Source: Alnus glutinosa
Taxonomy: Eukaryota > Streptophyta > Magnoliopsida > Fagales > Betulaceae
DNA: 64,000 nt
Direction of reading: 5' to 3'
Assembly: GCF_958979055.1 (NCBI RefSeq)
Contig: NC_084892.1
Location: 1,430,001-1,494,000 of the forward strand
The translations under genes were made by a program, and so were the position numbers. This document shows positions 33,069 through 45,041 of this stretch, in pieces. The stretch's first letter is position 1. Every line of letters begins with the position of its first letter. Below the pieces are notes generated by a model. It was not told where the DNA came from and did not search any database. It saw nothing but the letters and a program-made list of their open reading frames with translations.

Positions 33069-36000
33069 ATGATGATGCTATTAAAAAGGCCCTCCATTCT
33101 CTTGCTCTTCGATTTTCTCTTGGTGCTTCCATTGGCCCAATCTTCCACCACCAGCTTTACTGATCAAGTAAGTCTCATTGCCTTCGAATCTAAAATCACT
33201 TCCGGTCCAAACCAAACTGTCTTGGCTGGTAACTGGTCCACAACTACAAGCTTCTGCAATTGGATTGGGGTCTCATGTAGCCAACGCAGGCAAAGAGTCA
33301 CTGCTTTGGACCTTTCCTACATGGGACTCCAAGGCGCCATTTCTCCACATATTGGTAACCTCTCCTTCCTAGTCTCACTTGATCTACGCAACAACAGCTT
33401 CATTGGGTTTCTGCCTCATGAGATCAGTCGCCTACGTCGCTTGAGAATACTTTGCTTGTCATCCAACCAATTGGAAGGTAGCATCCCTCCAACTCTGCAT
33501 AGTTGCCTGAAGCTTTAGAAGATCGATCTGAGTATAAACCATCTTATGGGCTCAATTCCATCAACTATTGGCAACATGTCGTCGTTAGTGTACTTGAATT
33601 TGCAATTCAACAGTCTCACAGGTCCATTTCCTCTTGGCATCTTTAACATATCCTTTCTAACCATAATTGCTCTTACAGAAAATCACATCTCAGGAACTCT
33701 TCCAATGGATCTCTGCACCCATTGTCCTAAACTTCAAGTGCTCTATCTTTCTCTCAACAAATTCAGTGGTCGGCTCCCTTCACAAATGAATTACTGTAGA
33801 CAACTTTCACTCTTATCTCTATCATACAATAGATTTGATGGGAGTATTCCAGAAAGTTTTGGGAATTTAGAAAAGCTTGAAGAGCTATATCTTGGAGGTA
33901 ACATCTTAACTGGCAATATACCTCCTACCATAACTAACTTGTCGAGGTTATCTACGTTCACCATTGAGATTAACAACATTGAAGGAAGCATTCCGGGAGA
34001 TTTATGGGGGCTTCAAAATCTCAAAAGTTTTGCATGCAATTCAAATTTTCTCACAGGAGCAATCCCCCAATACATTTTCAACATTTCCTCTCTACAAGAT
34101 ATCGAATTGGACAATAATTCCCTACATGGCAATCTTCCATCACATTCTGGATTTTCCTGCCCCAATCTTGAAATTCTACTTTTTGCTCACAACAAATTTA
34201 GTGGTCCCATCCCATCGTATCTTTCAAATTGTTCTAACCTCGTCATAGTAGATTTTGCTTCAAACATACTCTCCGGGCCAATACCAAAAAGTCTTGGAGA
34301 CTTAAAATACCTTCAAACACTTTCTCTGGATGGGAATCAGTTAACAAGAGAGCCCGGAGATCAAGAGCTTAATTTCCTTTCGTCTCTCTCTAATTGCAGA
34401 GTTTTGGAACTACTGGCCATAAACTACAATCCCTTGGATATTACTCTTCCGGATTCTATTGGAAACTTTTCAACCACCCTTCACACCATTACTTTATTTG
34501 AAAGCAAAATAAAGGGTCATATTCCTATGAGTATAGGTTCCTTAAAAGGCTTGACATGGCTTGAGCTGGGCAATAACAATTTGACTGGCAACATACCATC
34601 CACAATTGGGGGATTGAAGAATTTACAAAGATTGGAACTTAATGAGAATAAAATTGAAGGATTCATTCCAGAAGAGATATGTCAGCTAAAGAACTTAGGT
34701 GAGTTATATCTCACAAATAACAAAATCTCTGGATCCATCCCAAATTGTATTTCGAACCTCAATCTTTTGCAAAGGCTAGACCTTAGTTTTAATAGGTTGG
34801 AAACAGCAATACCATTAAATTTATGGAGCCTTGAAAATCTATTATTGTTGGACCTAACATCGAATTTCCTTGGTGGATATTTGTCTCCAAACATGAACAA
34901 ATTGCAAGTTATTGAACACATAGATTTATCTCGGAACCAAATTACGGGAAACATTCCAAGCATCATCGGAGCTTTTGAAAGCCTAAATTATCTTAATTTG
35001 TCAAAGAACTCATTTCAAGGAGAAATCCCACATACTTTTGGAGACTTGAAAGGATTGGATATCATAGATCTCTCTTACAATGATCTGTCTGGTGCAATTC
35101 CTAAATCTCTTGAGGCACTTTCACAGCTCAAATGTTTGAATGTATCTTTTAATAAGCTATCCGGAGAGATACCATCTAGTGGGCCTTTTGCAAACTTCAC
35201 AGCAAAATCATTTTCAGGAAACAAGGCGCTTTGTGGGAATCCAATTTTTGGAGTTCTACCTTGTCAAAACTCAGGCTCCAAAGGATCAAAGATGAAACAA
35301 AGTCTACTCAAATATTTTCTTCCGACCATTGCTTTGGTCATACTCTGTCTGGCATTGGTTTATATGCTGAGAAGACATCGAGAAAGTAACTTCCAGGTTC
35401 CAATTTTATTTAATACATTGCGTGTATTTGAGCATAAAATGATATCATATCAAGAGCTTTGCCAAGGGACAAACAACTTTTGTGAAAGCAACTTGCTTGG
35501 AACTGGAGGTTTTGGTTCTGTATACAAAGGGGTGCTTTTTGACGGGACAATTGTTGCTATTAAAGTTCTAAATTTACAATTGTCGAGTGCTTTCAAAAGT
35601 TTTGATGCAGAATGCAAGGTCTTACGGACAATCCGACATAGGAATCTTGTTAAGATCATTAGTACTTGCTCCAACCTCGAGTTCAGAGCTTTAATACTGC
35701 AATACATGTCGAACGGTAGCCTTGAAAGGTGGTTATACTCTTATAACTATTGTTTGAATCTTCTTCAAAGAGTAAACATTATGGTTGATATTGCATCTGC
35801 ATTGGAGTATCTCCACCATGGTCTATCAGAATCTGTGGTGCACTGTGATTTGAAGCCTAGCAATATCCTTCTAAATGAGGATATGGTTGCACATGTGGGT
35901 GACTTTGGCATTTCAAAGATTTTGGTCGAAAACAAGGATGCTACACAAACAAAAACACTTGGTACACTTGGCTACATTGCTCCAGGTACATGAACTCACC

Positions 36001-37296
36001 TCTACTTATTTTATTGCTAAGAGGCTATCTAATAGTGGCTAATATCAAGAACAATAATAGTTGCTAGCTAGTTTCAAGAATATCAATGTAAAGTTCAATT
36101 TTCTATAATTTAACCTTATATATATATTGGCCTTAGATTCTTATGAATATACACTAATGATAAAAAATTACGCAAACTATGATTGCTTAGACGGCATATA
36201 ATTACTTATTTATTCCCTCTTATTCATTGATTACTATTTGTTATAAAATTTGCTAAAATAAATATTACGTCAAAAAAAATTATATTATGTCCTTCTTGCT
36301 CACTAGGTTAATATAAAGTAATTTAATAGGATATGTGTAGTGTATGTTTCAATTTTGGACTCGTAAATGTAACTAGGAATATGGTTTGCTTTGTCATTTA
36401 CGGCTCTATTACCCATTTTATGGCTACTAATAATACAAAATGTATTGGAACAATTGCTCTAAAATTGAAATTTATGTTTAACATTTACCACGTAAAGTTA
36501 TTTTTATTTATGTACATAATTACTCAAAAAAATAAAAAATAAAAATAAAAAAAGAAAAAAGAAAAAAGAAAAACAAACACTACCCTTGTGATGTGTGACA
36601 CATAACAATTATTCTAAACAAAAAAGGTCCGCTCATACAGTATATAGGGACTCATTAAAGGTTGTTCATACATAGCTTAATTAGAATTTTTCTTTAAGGA
36701 GTTTGGTATGTATATATTTGTACCAATAGATGGTTGCATGTATGCATGGGTGCAATAAATGCATATTTAGATACAAATTTGCATGCATAGATGTAATACA
36801 TTTCATTATATATGTATATACATACATACTTTTTCTTTATTGCTTGAGATATGTGGATAATTGTTTTTTTCAAAAAAATAAAAAAAATGAATTACTAACT
36901 TAATGGCCTTTTGTACAATTGCGAGTGTGGATAGAGTATGGTTCTGAAGGAAAAGTCTCCATCAAAGGTGATGTTTATAGCTACGGTATAACATTGTTGG
37001 AGATGATCACAAGGAAGAAACCTACTGACAACATGTTCGTAGGAGAATTGACTATGAGGCAATGGATAAATTCATCACTTCCTGACAGAATGATGGAAGT
37101 TGTGGATGATGGTTTATTGAAAACAGAAAACGGAAGAGATGTAACTATTATGCAAAATGTTCTTTCATCCATCATGGAATTAGGCTTAAGGTGTTCTGAG
37201 GAGTTGCCAGATGAAAGAGTCGATATCAAAGATGTGCTTGCCAAGCTTAAAAAAATCCAATTGACACTTTCTGAAAACAGAAATAGGGGTGCCTGA
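33069..37296 (+). pseudogene. RLK-C: LRR-RLK with one premature stop
   Basis: Exon 1 is 33069-35985, the intron 35986-36934 and exon 2 36935-37296. Without the lesion it would encode 1092 residues with the layout of RLK-B. Codon 150 is TAG (33516-33518) where RLK-B has CGG. Upstream this leaves a 149-residue secreted fragment with the signal peptide, LRRNT and about three LRRs. Downstream everything is open, including an internal ATG at 33546, the membrane span, GTGGFG, VAIK, HCDLKPSN, DFG and exon 2. Up to about 34690 it is almost RLK-B; beyond, including exon 2 (YGSEG), it is closer to RLK-A. With one lesion it may be a very recent pseudogene, a readthrough allele or a sequence error. Confidence 0.85.
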
Positions 37297-37419
37297 TATT
37301 TTATCTGGGTTTTATAGGGGTTGTCCTTTTAATTTCTTAGAGTACTTACAAGTGATGTGTTTTATGTTTGTATGACTTTAAATAAATGGCTTGAAATTTT
37401 CTAACATCTTCTTCTTGAG

Positions 37420-38402
37420 CCTCATGTTTTTTTCTCCTTACACTTCTCATGGAGATATATAAAATTAATATAATCTCAAACGACAAAAAAATCTTGCAGT
37501 TTATATTGTTTCACTTCATATATGTTTCTCCTCCATTTATGAGAACCATATAAGGAATGACAAAAGGATTTTGGATGGGAAAAAATAAAATAAAAAAAAT
37601 GGTTTCCTACCATAACTAACTTGAATGGCTATATCTTGGAGCTAACAATTAAGTACTTAACCGGTAATATACCTCCTACCATAACTAACTTGTTGAGGCT
37701 ACTTGTGTTCAACATTGCAATTACCAATATTGAAGGAAGCATTCCGAGGTATTTATGTCGTATTCCAAATCTGTCGATATTGAATTTGGAATCCCCTCCC
37801 CCAAAACCCTTTCAACATTTCTTCTTTCCAACTAATCTCCTTGGTAAATAATTCCCTATATGGCAATCTTCTATCAGATTCTGGATTTTCCTGCCCCAAT
37901 CTTGAATTTCTATACTTTGGTGGCAATAAATTTAGTCGTCCCATCCCAATATATCTTTCAAATTGTTCTAAGCTACCGATACCCACAAGTCTTGGACACT
38001 TCAAATTAAAATACCTTCGAAACCTTGTTCTGACTAACAATCAACTAACGTACGGGATAGCCTGAAGATCAAGAGCTTAATTTCCTTTCATCTTTATCTA
38101 ATTGTAAATTTTTGAAAAACCTGGGCATATCCTACAATCCCTTGGATATTACTCTTCTTGATTCCATTGGAAACTTTTCAACCACCATTAGAAGCATTTA
38201 TGCCCATCAATCCCAAATAAAAAGAGTCACATTCCCAAGAGTATAGGTTCCTAGCTTAAAAGGCTGGACCTTGCTTAGTCTGGGCAATAACAATTTGACT
38301 GGAAACATACCATCTACAATTGGGGGATTGGAGGGGTTACAGAGATTATATCTCGGTGGCAATAAAATTGAAGGATCCATTCTAGAAGCTCACGAAATTG
38401 TT

Positions 38403-38436
<34 letters not shown>

Positions 38437-38850
38437 ATTTTGTACTGAATATTCACAACATAAGAAGCTTCTACGTTATGTAAAGGGGGATACCTGTTAT
38501 ATATTCATGTGAAACACAGGAACGAGCTTTATTTGAACATTCAAAATAAAAGCTATCAATTTTCAAACATTAAAAAAGAGAAGTTTGATCTTTTGGTACA
38601 TGGTATCTCAACAAGAAAAGCAACCATATTATATTAATTAAATAACTTGACTGCATATAAATTCAATTTTCCAATAAGTGAAAGATCATTATAATAATTC
38701 AAAGACTAAAACTAAAGAGTAAAGGAGGAGAGGTTGGATTTCCTATCTTCAATCGGATAAAATAAAAAGCTGGCTTAGATGAAAGTTCAAACTTTAACAA
38801 CTGGGATAATAAAGCTATATATGCTTTTACCCGAAGCCTGCGTTTCAAAA
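37420..38850. repeat. 3' flank module, copy 1 (with LRR insert)
   Basis: The landmarks 'ataaaattaatataatctca', 'aggattttggatgggaaaa', 'gctcacgaaattgttta', 'gatcttttggtacatgg' and 'aaaagctggcttaga' recur in order at about 39636-40370 and, for most, at 52190-52800. Here an LRR fragment (37600-38394) replaces the middle. Confidence 0.75.
37600..38394 (+). pseudogene. LRR fragment of an RLK
   Basis: LRR codons equivalent to about repeats 9-19 of RLK-B, closest to the fragment at 20395-21105, with which it shares 'aattccctatatggcaatct' and 'ttggaggggttaca'. Several small indels and frame changes disrupt it (around 37790, 37975, 38060 and 38225). It has no start codon, membrane span or kinase. It ends at 'gaaggatccattctagaag', joined to the 3' flank module, then a (TA)n run at about 38401-38428. 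Confidence 0.85.
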
Positions 38851-39470
38851 TTATGCTTTCTTATTAGCTTAAATTTTTAAAATAAATAATAATTTAAAAT
38901 TGAACTTGAGATGACGTTCTGAATTCGAATAAGAAATACATATTCATAATAGTAATGTTTCTTACACAACTTTAACAAAAAAAATTTTAAGATTAACCAT
39001 TGAATATTTAGGGTCATGTATAGGAAAACAAATCCAATAATTGATCATTAAAAAAATTAGCTAGAGTTGTACAAGAGTCATTACTCTATTCATAATCAAC
39101 GTATATGGATATGTTTACGTACAATTTCTATACAACTTTTATATAAGTCTAACAGCTTTTTTTTCAAACTAACTACCGAATCTCTTTTTGTACATACGGA
39201 TTCTACATATCTAATAATTAATTATATTTTTTTTTTAAAAGAAAATTTATAAAATTATAAAAGTTGTAAACGTATTATATCTCTTTTAAAATTAAATCTA
39301 TCATATCAGATAGGGTTTGGAGTATAATCTCCATTTGTTAGTGTTAGAGTTTAGTTAATTATCATTCTAGTTTTTTGGTTTAATTGTTATTCTCTTGCTT
39401 GTACGATCTATTTGATCTCATTACTCAATAAAGAGTAAGCAGAAATTAATCATCAAACTTTGTGTTTGTA
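38850..39470. other. Intergenic, possible LTR end
   Basis: AT-rich sequence with no gene. At about 39337-39455 'tgttagtgttagagtttag' to 'aataaagagtaagcagaa' and 'aatcatca' resembles the end of a copia-type LTR, but no target duplication is visible. Confidence 0.35.
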
Positions 39471-39473
39471 AAA

Positions 39474-39632
39474 TGTCTCGCGCCTTTTCCACCGATGTTT
39501 TGAAGTTTCCTTCTGTTTCTCCCTCTCTCTCACGCAGTGCTCACAAATTTCAGATCATTCCACTGCCTGCAAACAGGGCAAGACCCATGAATCCCCAAAC
39601 ACTTCTCTGCCCAACACCTTATATTCCCTATG
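39474..39632. repeat. Duplicated non-RLK fragment, copy 1
   Basis: Sequence from 'ttttccaccgatgttttgaa' through 'cagggcaagacccatgaatc' matches 51266-51377. It is followed at about 39630 by RLK 3' flank ('atgacttttcatgtttaaat') with no exon 2, so two unrelated pieces have been joined. The source gene is not recognised. Confidence 0.55.
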
Positions 39633-39635
39633 ACT

Positions 39636-40370
39636 TTTCATGTTTAAATAAACGGCTTGGAATTTTGTAACAACTTCCTCATGAGTTTCGTCTTTTTTTT
39701 CCTTATGCTTCTCATTGAGATATATAAAATTAATATAATCTCAAATGCCAAAATAAAATCTTTCAGATTATATTGTTTCACTTCTTATATGTCTCTACTC
39801 CATTTATGAGAACTATATAAGGGATGAGAAAAGGATTTTGGATGAGAAAAAAATAAAATAATTAAAAAAAAAAATGGTTTCCCAAAAGGTAATGGAGCTT
39901 TCTTGTTTGTGGAACATATGATAGTGAAAGCATATAATTTAATTAGAGTTTTTCTCCCACTCACCCATTTAAAAACTTGAAGTTGTTGGCAATCTAAAAA
40001 GCTCACGAAATTATTTAGCTGATTGTATGTATATATATAACGAGCTTTGAACTTTCAAACTTAAAGAAGGAGATCATAAAGCTATCAATTGTCAAACATA
40101 AAGAAGGAAAAGTTTGATCTTTTTGGTACATGGTATCTCAAGAAGAAAAGCAACCATATTATATTAATTAAATAACTTCACTGCATATAAATTCAATTTT
40201 CCAATAAGTGAACGATCATTATAATAATTAAAAAAAAAACTGAAACTAGCGTGTAAAGGAGGAGAAAATGGTTTTCTTTTGTTTAATTAGATAAAATAAA
40301 AAGCTGGCTTAGAAGAAAGTTTAAACTTCAAGAAGTTGGATAATGAAGCTATATGCTTTTACCCAATGTC
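39636..40370. repeat. 3' flank module, copy 2
   Basis: Begins with the AATAAA block 'gtttaaataaacggcttgg' and runs through 'aaggtaatggagctttcttg', 'acttgaagttgttggcaatc' and 'gatctttttggtacatgg'. It matches 52190-52800 and, in part, 37420-38850. No coding sequence. Confidence 0.75.
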
Positions 40371-40433
40371 TACTGACATTCTGGATTCAAACAAAAGATG
40401 CATATTCGTAATCAATATATAAGAATTAAAAAT

Positions 40434-40623
40434 TCGCTGGACAACAAGATGGTCGGTAAAACATTTCCGATCTTTAAAATTATCTTGTCTGGTAATTTTT
40501 TATTTTATTTTCAAGAATTTTTTATTTTTTAAAGAATTAATTTTTTATTTTTTATTATACAGTGATATATGTTAAGAGTTGTAAAATATTTATGTTTTTA
40601 CTAGAATTTCATTTTAAACTGGC
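40434..40623. repeat. Dispersed repeat, copy 1
   Basis: 'tcgctggacaacaagatggt' through 'actagaatttcattttaaac' matches 53124-53288, with an internal length difference in the T/A-rich part. It follows the same flank module in both places. Confidence 0.75.
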
Positions 40624-42289
40624 ATGGGAGGGGCATTGCATCAAAACTCAGAAGGGAGCTCAGAAGACTTGGGTCTTCCTCCGATCCGCCTGTGTAGATC
40701 ACTCTCATGTTCATATACACTTTTCAAGTCTTCTCCCAAGAAACAGAGCCACATGCAGGCCAAGATTGTAGTGTCGCGCGCATTAGCTAGCATATGATAA
40801 GACCTTTACAATAAGTCTAGTATTGGATATTTTAATCATCATTAGCATCATCATGGAATAAGCCAACATCGATCTTGGCCATTTTTTCCTCTGTCATGTC
40901 TCGTAGAAATATAATTCATCTCGTCATAGACTCATAGTGAGTCGTTTTCTTCGGCTATTTTGACAGGAGAGAAATTTGGACACATACAAATTAAGCACAA
41001 CTTAGTCAAGCTCCGGCTAGAGTCCATTTATCTTCCTTCAACAACTTAGGTCACTTTTTCCTTTGTCATGTTTAGATAAAAATCACTATGATATACAACA
41101 TGTATTTTTATTTGTTTTTTTATTTAATAATAATTTTCACTATTATGTTCCGAAATATAGAATCATATAAATAATTAATCAAAAGAGAATAAATTGTGAA
41201 AAAAGGAAAAGACAAAATTAAAGTGGCTCGATGTATGACTTATATTTACACGTCAAACACCTTTTATACGGATCCTCATACCTCAAGCCAAGCCTTGGCC
41301 TCAGCCTCGACATCCTAATTAATTTGAATAATCAAATCTTTCTTCATCCTTTTCCTTGCAGTAATACGTAATACTAAATCCACAACTTCTACTGGCGTGC
41401 ACCCTCATCGATCCAATCCAAAAAGGTTGTAATTCATTGTTCCAAAATTTGTCGCATTCTAAGGAAAAAGATGGCACTGCATGTGTCTCACGTACTTACA
41501 TACAACGCCTTTCATTAATTTGTAATCTGCATTTTATTTGTTAGGATGAATGATAAATGTTATTTTCTGTTCAATATGCTAACAAATTAAAGAAAAATTG
41601 AAGCTTTGATTGCTGCCATGGAACCCAAATTGTGTATTTCTGGCCTCGATAGACTTGGTAGTTACCTTCATCCTACAGCGCTAATTAAGTCTATGCATGA
41701 CATTTCAAGAATGAGTGAATTCATGACAGACCAGATTTTGTTTTGTTCTATCTAACGGTGTACATGGTACTATATTATTTAAAAAAATTAAATAACTTGA
41801 CAATATATTCATCATATAGCTAGCAACTCGTTCGTTAAATAAAATTAAATATCCCAAAGCTTTGTACTAATCGGACACAATTTAAATTAGGTGACAAATA
41901 CTAGTGATGATAACTAGTATATACATGTAATGCTTATTTTTGGGGTAATTGCTTCAGCCAAAAACTGTCTATTCCTTTGTTTCCCCGTCCCAACAGGCAA
42001 CCAAGCCGGCCGGTGAGTACCCTTTAAATACGCAAAGCGAAGAAGGTCCAACCCCATCGCACGGCAACACAATTTTCTCAAAGAGAATGAAATAATTTTG
42101 AAAGCTAATTAAAGCATGATGAAAGCAATTAGAGTCCCAAAGCTATCCAAATATTTGTTCCAATCAATCTAAATGAAAGCCACTGCAAATCACGTAAAGA
42201 GAGTACAAGAGCAAGAGCAAATAAGAGAATTACAACACAACAAAAATGTGCAGTGATCTTGTGAGAGAAATGTGAGAAACAAAATTGGT

Positions 42290-42470
42290 AAAAGTTAATG
42301 AGTAAATCTTAATATTCATCAAAATTTGTGAGTATTTCATTCTCCAAAATTTTTTGATTAAAATGATGAGGCTTCTGTAATTAATTTTTTAGTGTTTTCA
42401 TTAAATTAACTTATCAAAATAACTAAAAATTTATTTTAATAAAACTAGTAAGGATGCTTTTATAGGTTAG
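42290..42470. mobile_element. MITE relic related to 54430-54980
   Basis: Its reverse complement matches the left half of 54430-54980, including 'gaaaacactaaaaaa', 'agttattttg(g/a)t(g/a)ag' and 'agcctcat/cacca'. Confidence 0.55.
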
Positions 42471-43236
42471 GTGTCTTTTAGGCAAAGATCTAATTGGCTT
42501 TTTGCCATTAAGCCGGCCCTAGTTTAAAGCATGTAATATATATATTAAAACATGTACTTTTCGCGTGGACGCATATTACTTTGTTAAATTAGTTTGTAAT
42601 TAATTTTTATTTATTAAATATATGTATTTTAAATATGAAGAATTATATAATTTAAAAATATTATTGTTAATTTAATAAACTGAATTAATTGGAGAAAATT
42701 TCTCAGAAGGAACGAGATGAAGTTAGATGTAAAGTTGTTATTCAAGTCTAATTTTTATTGGTGGCCTTAATTTTTGTCATTCGTACGACAAATTAAAGGA
42801 CCCACATCATCGATCAGAGATATTTGTCTTCTCCTACTTTTGTTATTAGTTTAAATTTTAAGTTCTCAGCCCTTGTTGTTATTTTCATTTCTGTTATATA
42901 TATATATATATAATTTAAGTAGATAATTGAGAGAGATTATTTATAGAATTCACATGACCAAATAAAAATTAGACTGTCCAATCACTTATCCGGTCAAGTG
43001 GGTCGATCATAAGTGGTCTCTCACAACATTCTGTCCAAATTTTTTCAAATTTAGACAAATAATTTGAAAGGATTCTAATTTAAACCACCCCGAAAAGTTC
43101 TACAAATAATTGTTCTTCAATGAATGTCATATCTACCAATGCTTCTCCTCAATGACAATTGGTAGTTTAATTACATCGAGTCTTTGAGAGTGTTTTGTGC
43201 TTTCGTTGTTATAATTGGTATTTAATTGTATATCCG

Positions 43237-43497
43237 GTTTATAATTTTAAAAAGTATGATTTAAAAATGTGATTTTTAAAAATAGAGTTAAGCATTTGAT
43301 AAAATAGCAATTTGACCTTTAAAAATATAGTTTATCTTTTAAAATTGTGCGTTTTCGAAAAAGTATCTCATTGCTTGCGATTTTATAATCAAATTGCAAT
43401 TTTTTTTAAAATTGCAAATTTAAACGATTTATGTTCTACGATTTAATTTAAAATCATACTTTTATTTTACAAAATTGCAATGTCAAACGGACCCGTA
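43237..43497. mobile_element. Tourist-like MITE, decayed
   Basis: Contains 'attgtgcgttttcgaaaa', 'ttgcgattttataatcaaat' and ends 'aatgtcaaacggaccc', matching the family at 11391 and 53788. Confidence 0.6.
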
Positions 43498-43639
43498 ATC
43501 CCAAATAGCAAACTCTTCCTACTTTTTATTGTGATTGAATTTACTATAGAACATGAACATTTAAAAGCTCATTTTTTCAGTTTGTCTTTTATCTTTTAGC
43601 TTAAAGCTTGAGCGTAGGCCTGCTCATAGTGATAGGCTG

Positions 43640-44125
43640 ATAGCCCAATTACATATTGCAATTTAAAAAAATAAGGTTCACGATTTTTATACAAGTCTGA
43701 CACCAACTTAATATAAATTTAGTGAATATGGGTTAAGCGGTCTAACACGTTTATTAAATAGATTAAACTAAAGTTGGCTTATATAATCTTATATATATAT
43801 GCTTCAATACGATCCGAACCCGACACATAAACACGAATTATCACTCTCATAAAAAGTACCCACCATTTTGTAGAGGAAAAAAAATGCAAAACCAGTCTTA
43901 TACATATAGCGCTGACACTTTTTTACACGACCCGTAAACCTAATACGAAATTAGTAAGCTAGGGTTGAGAAGTTTAACCCGCTTAATTATATTGGTCGAG
44001 TGATGATTGACCTATATAGTCTTATAACTATATTTCGACATGACCTAAAGCCAATGCGCGAGTACGAATTGTCATTCTTATAAAGAGTACTCACCATTTT
44101 GTAAAGGAAATAAATGAAAAATCAA
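43640..44125. repeat. Two tandem copies of a hAT-like repeat
   Basis: 'ccaccattttgtagaggaaa' (about 43861) and 'tcaccattttgtaaaggaaa' (about 44090) mark two copies about 228 bases apart. Both contain 'gaac/gacc...acacg' and 'tttaacccgcttaat'-type words seen in hAT-like plant repeats. Termini are not clear. Confidence 0.45.
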
Positions 44126-44707
44126 TCCATATGGTCTATTTAATTTATAATTAGCTCCATGTCGTATCAAAGTTAACTCAGAGACAATTGTGAATTAGGT
44201 AAATCACATAGTATAATTTTACATTTTTCATTTTGTAAAATAAATTCTTTTGAACAACTTCGTGTTTTTTTAATATAAAATACCCATAAACAAATATTAA
44301 ATCAAGGAACGTGTTAAACAACTTACGTTTATCGTCTTTCTTGTAAATTACCTGCAGTCCATGATAACCGTATTTTTTTTTTTTTTTTTTTTTTTTTAAC
44401 TAAACCACATATCTAATCTATTAATCTAATGTCACTTTTAATTATGTAAAACTAAAAATATTTGTTCTTGATATATTCCATTAGTTATCATTAGAATTAT
44501 AGATGGCTTAGGCAGGCATTTTCAATTTTCATTGATTATCATTCTACGTACGTATGGATCAAACAAGAATCCTCATCAGTTGGTTTTTATTATATTACCC
44601 TGGATCATCTATTACTCTTAACCAAAATGTTAAAAGAGAAAAGTTAATATCAAACCGCAATTACCAAAAAAAAAAAAAAAAATCACTTGTATCAAGAACA
44701 TATTTGT

Positions 44708-45004
44708 GAACACCAGTGTTGGTGGTTCAATAGTCTAAAAAATCTACATAAAATTAGGCAATTAACAAGGGGTGAGTTTGAATCCCGCAATGAAACCAAT
44801 AATTTTTTGTTAGTGTTAGTCACATTAGATCTTATTGATGCTCTGGTAGAGTTGGTTCATGTATGGTTCAATTGATGAGGGAGCGCCTGCGATTCTTCGC
44901 CGTCTAGGCTCTTCTTGAGCAATTCTTAATGGGTAAGTGCTATCATGATAACGCTCAGATAGAGTAGCTACAGTTAGTTGCCCCCTCCTACGTACCTTTT
45001 TTGA

Positions 45005-45040
<36 letters not shown>
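44708..45040 (+). mobile_element. tRNA-type SINE insertion
   Basis: The left part has an A-box-like 'gtggttcaatagtc' and a B-box-like 'gtttgaatccc' about 45 bases on, as in a tRNA-derived Pol III promoter. The element ends in an A tract of about 30 (to 45039). Imperfect flanks 'gaacatatttgtg' and 'gacatatttttg' look like the target duplication. The empty site is in the RLK-B upstream region (about 14264, 'gaacatatttgtggagttc'). Confidence 0.7.

Positions 45041-45041
<1 letters not shown>

Larger units (their letters stand above)
25306..36050. repeat. Tandem segmental duplication, unit 2
   Basis: Partner of about 9060-18700. Its left edge is the junction where a broken kinase exon (to 25305) meets RLK 3' flank ('ttttctaattgtatc'). 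It contains the hAT insertion absent from unit 1, the identical 3.0 kb block, a second exon-1-less relic, the LINE insertion and RLK-C. After about 34.7 kb RLK-C resembles RLK-A more than RLK-B. Confidence 0.8.
40624..44690. other. 4 kb intergenic region without a gene
   Basis: I see no coding sequence with family similarity. Contents: AT-rich DNA, a MITE relic at 42290-42470, a Tourist-like MITE in reverse at about 43237-43497, and a tandem hAT-like repeat at about 43640-44125. T and A runs lie at about 44370 and 44667. Confidence 0.6.

Noticed and set aside
44720..44790. Possible tRNA gene
   Set aside because: Only A- and B-box-like words are present, without a cloverleaf. A long A tail and flanking repeats point to a SINE.
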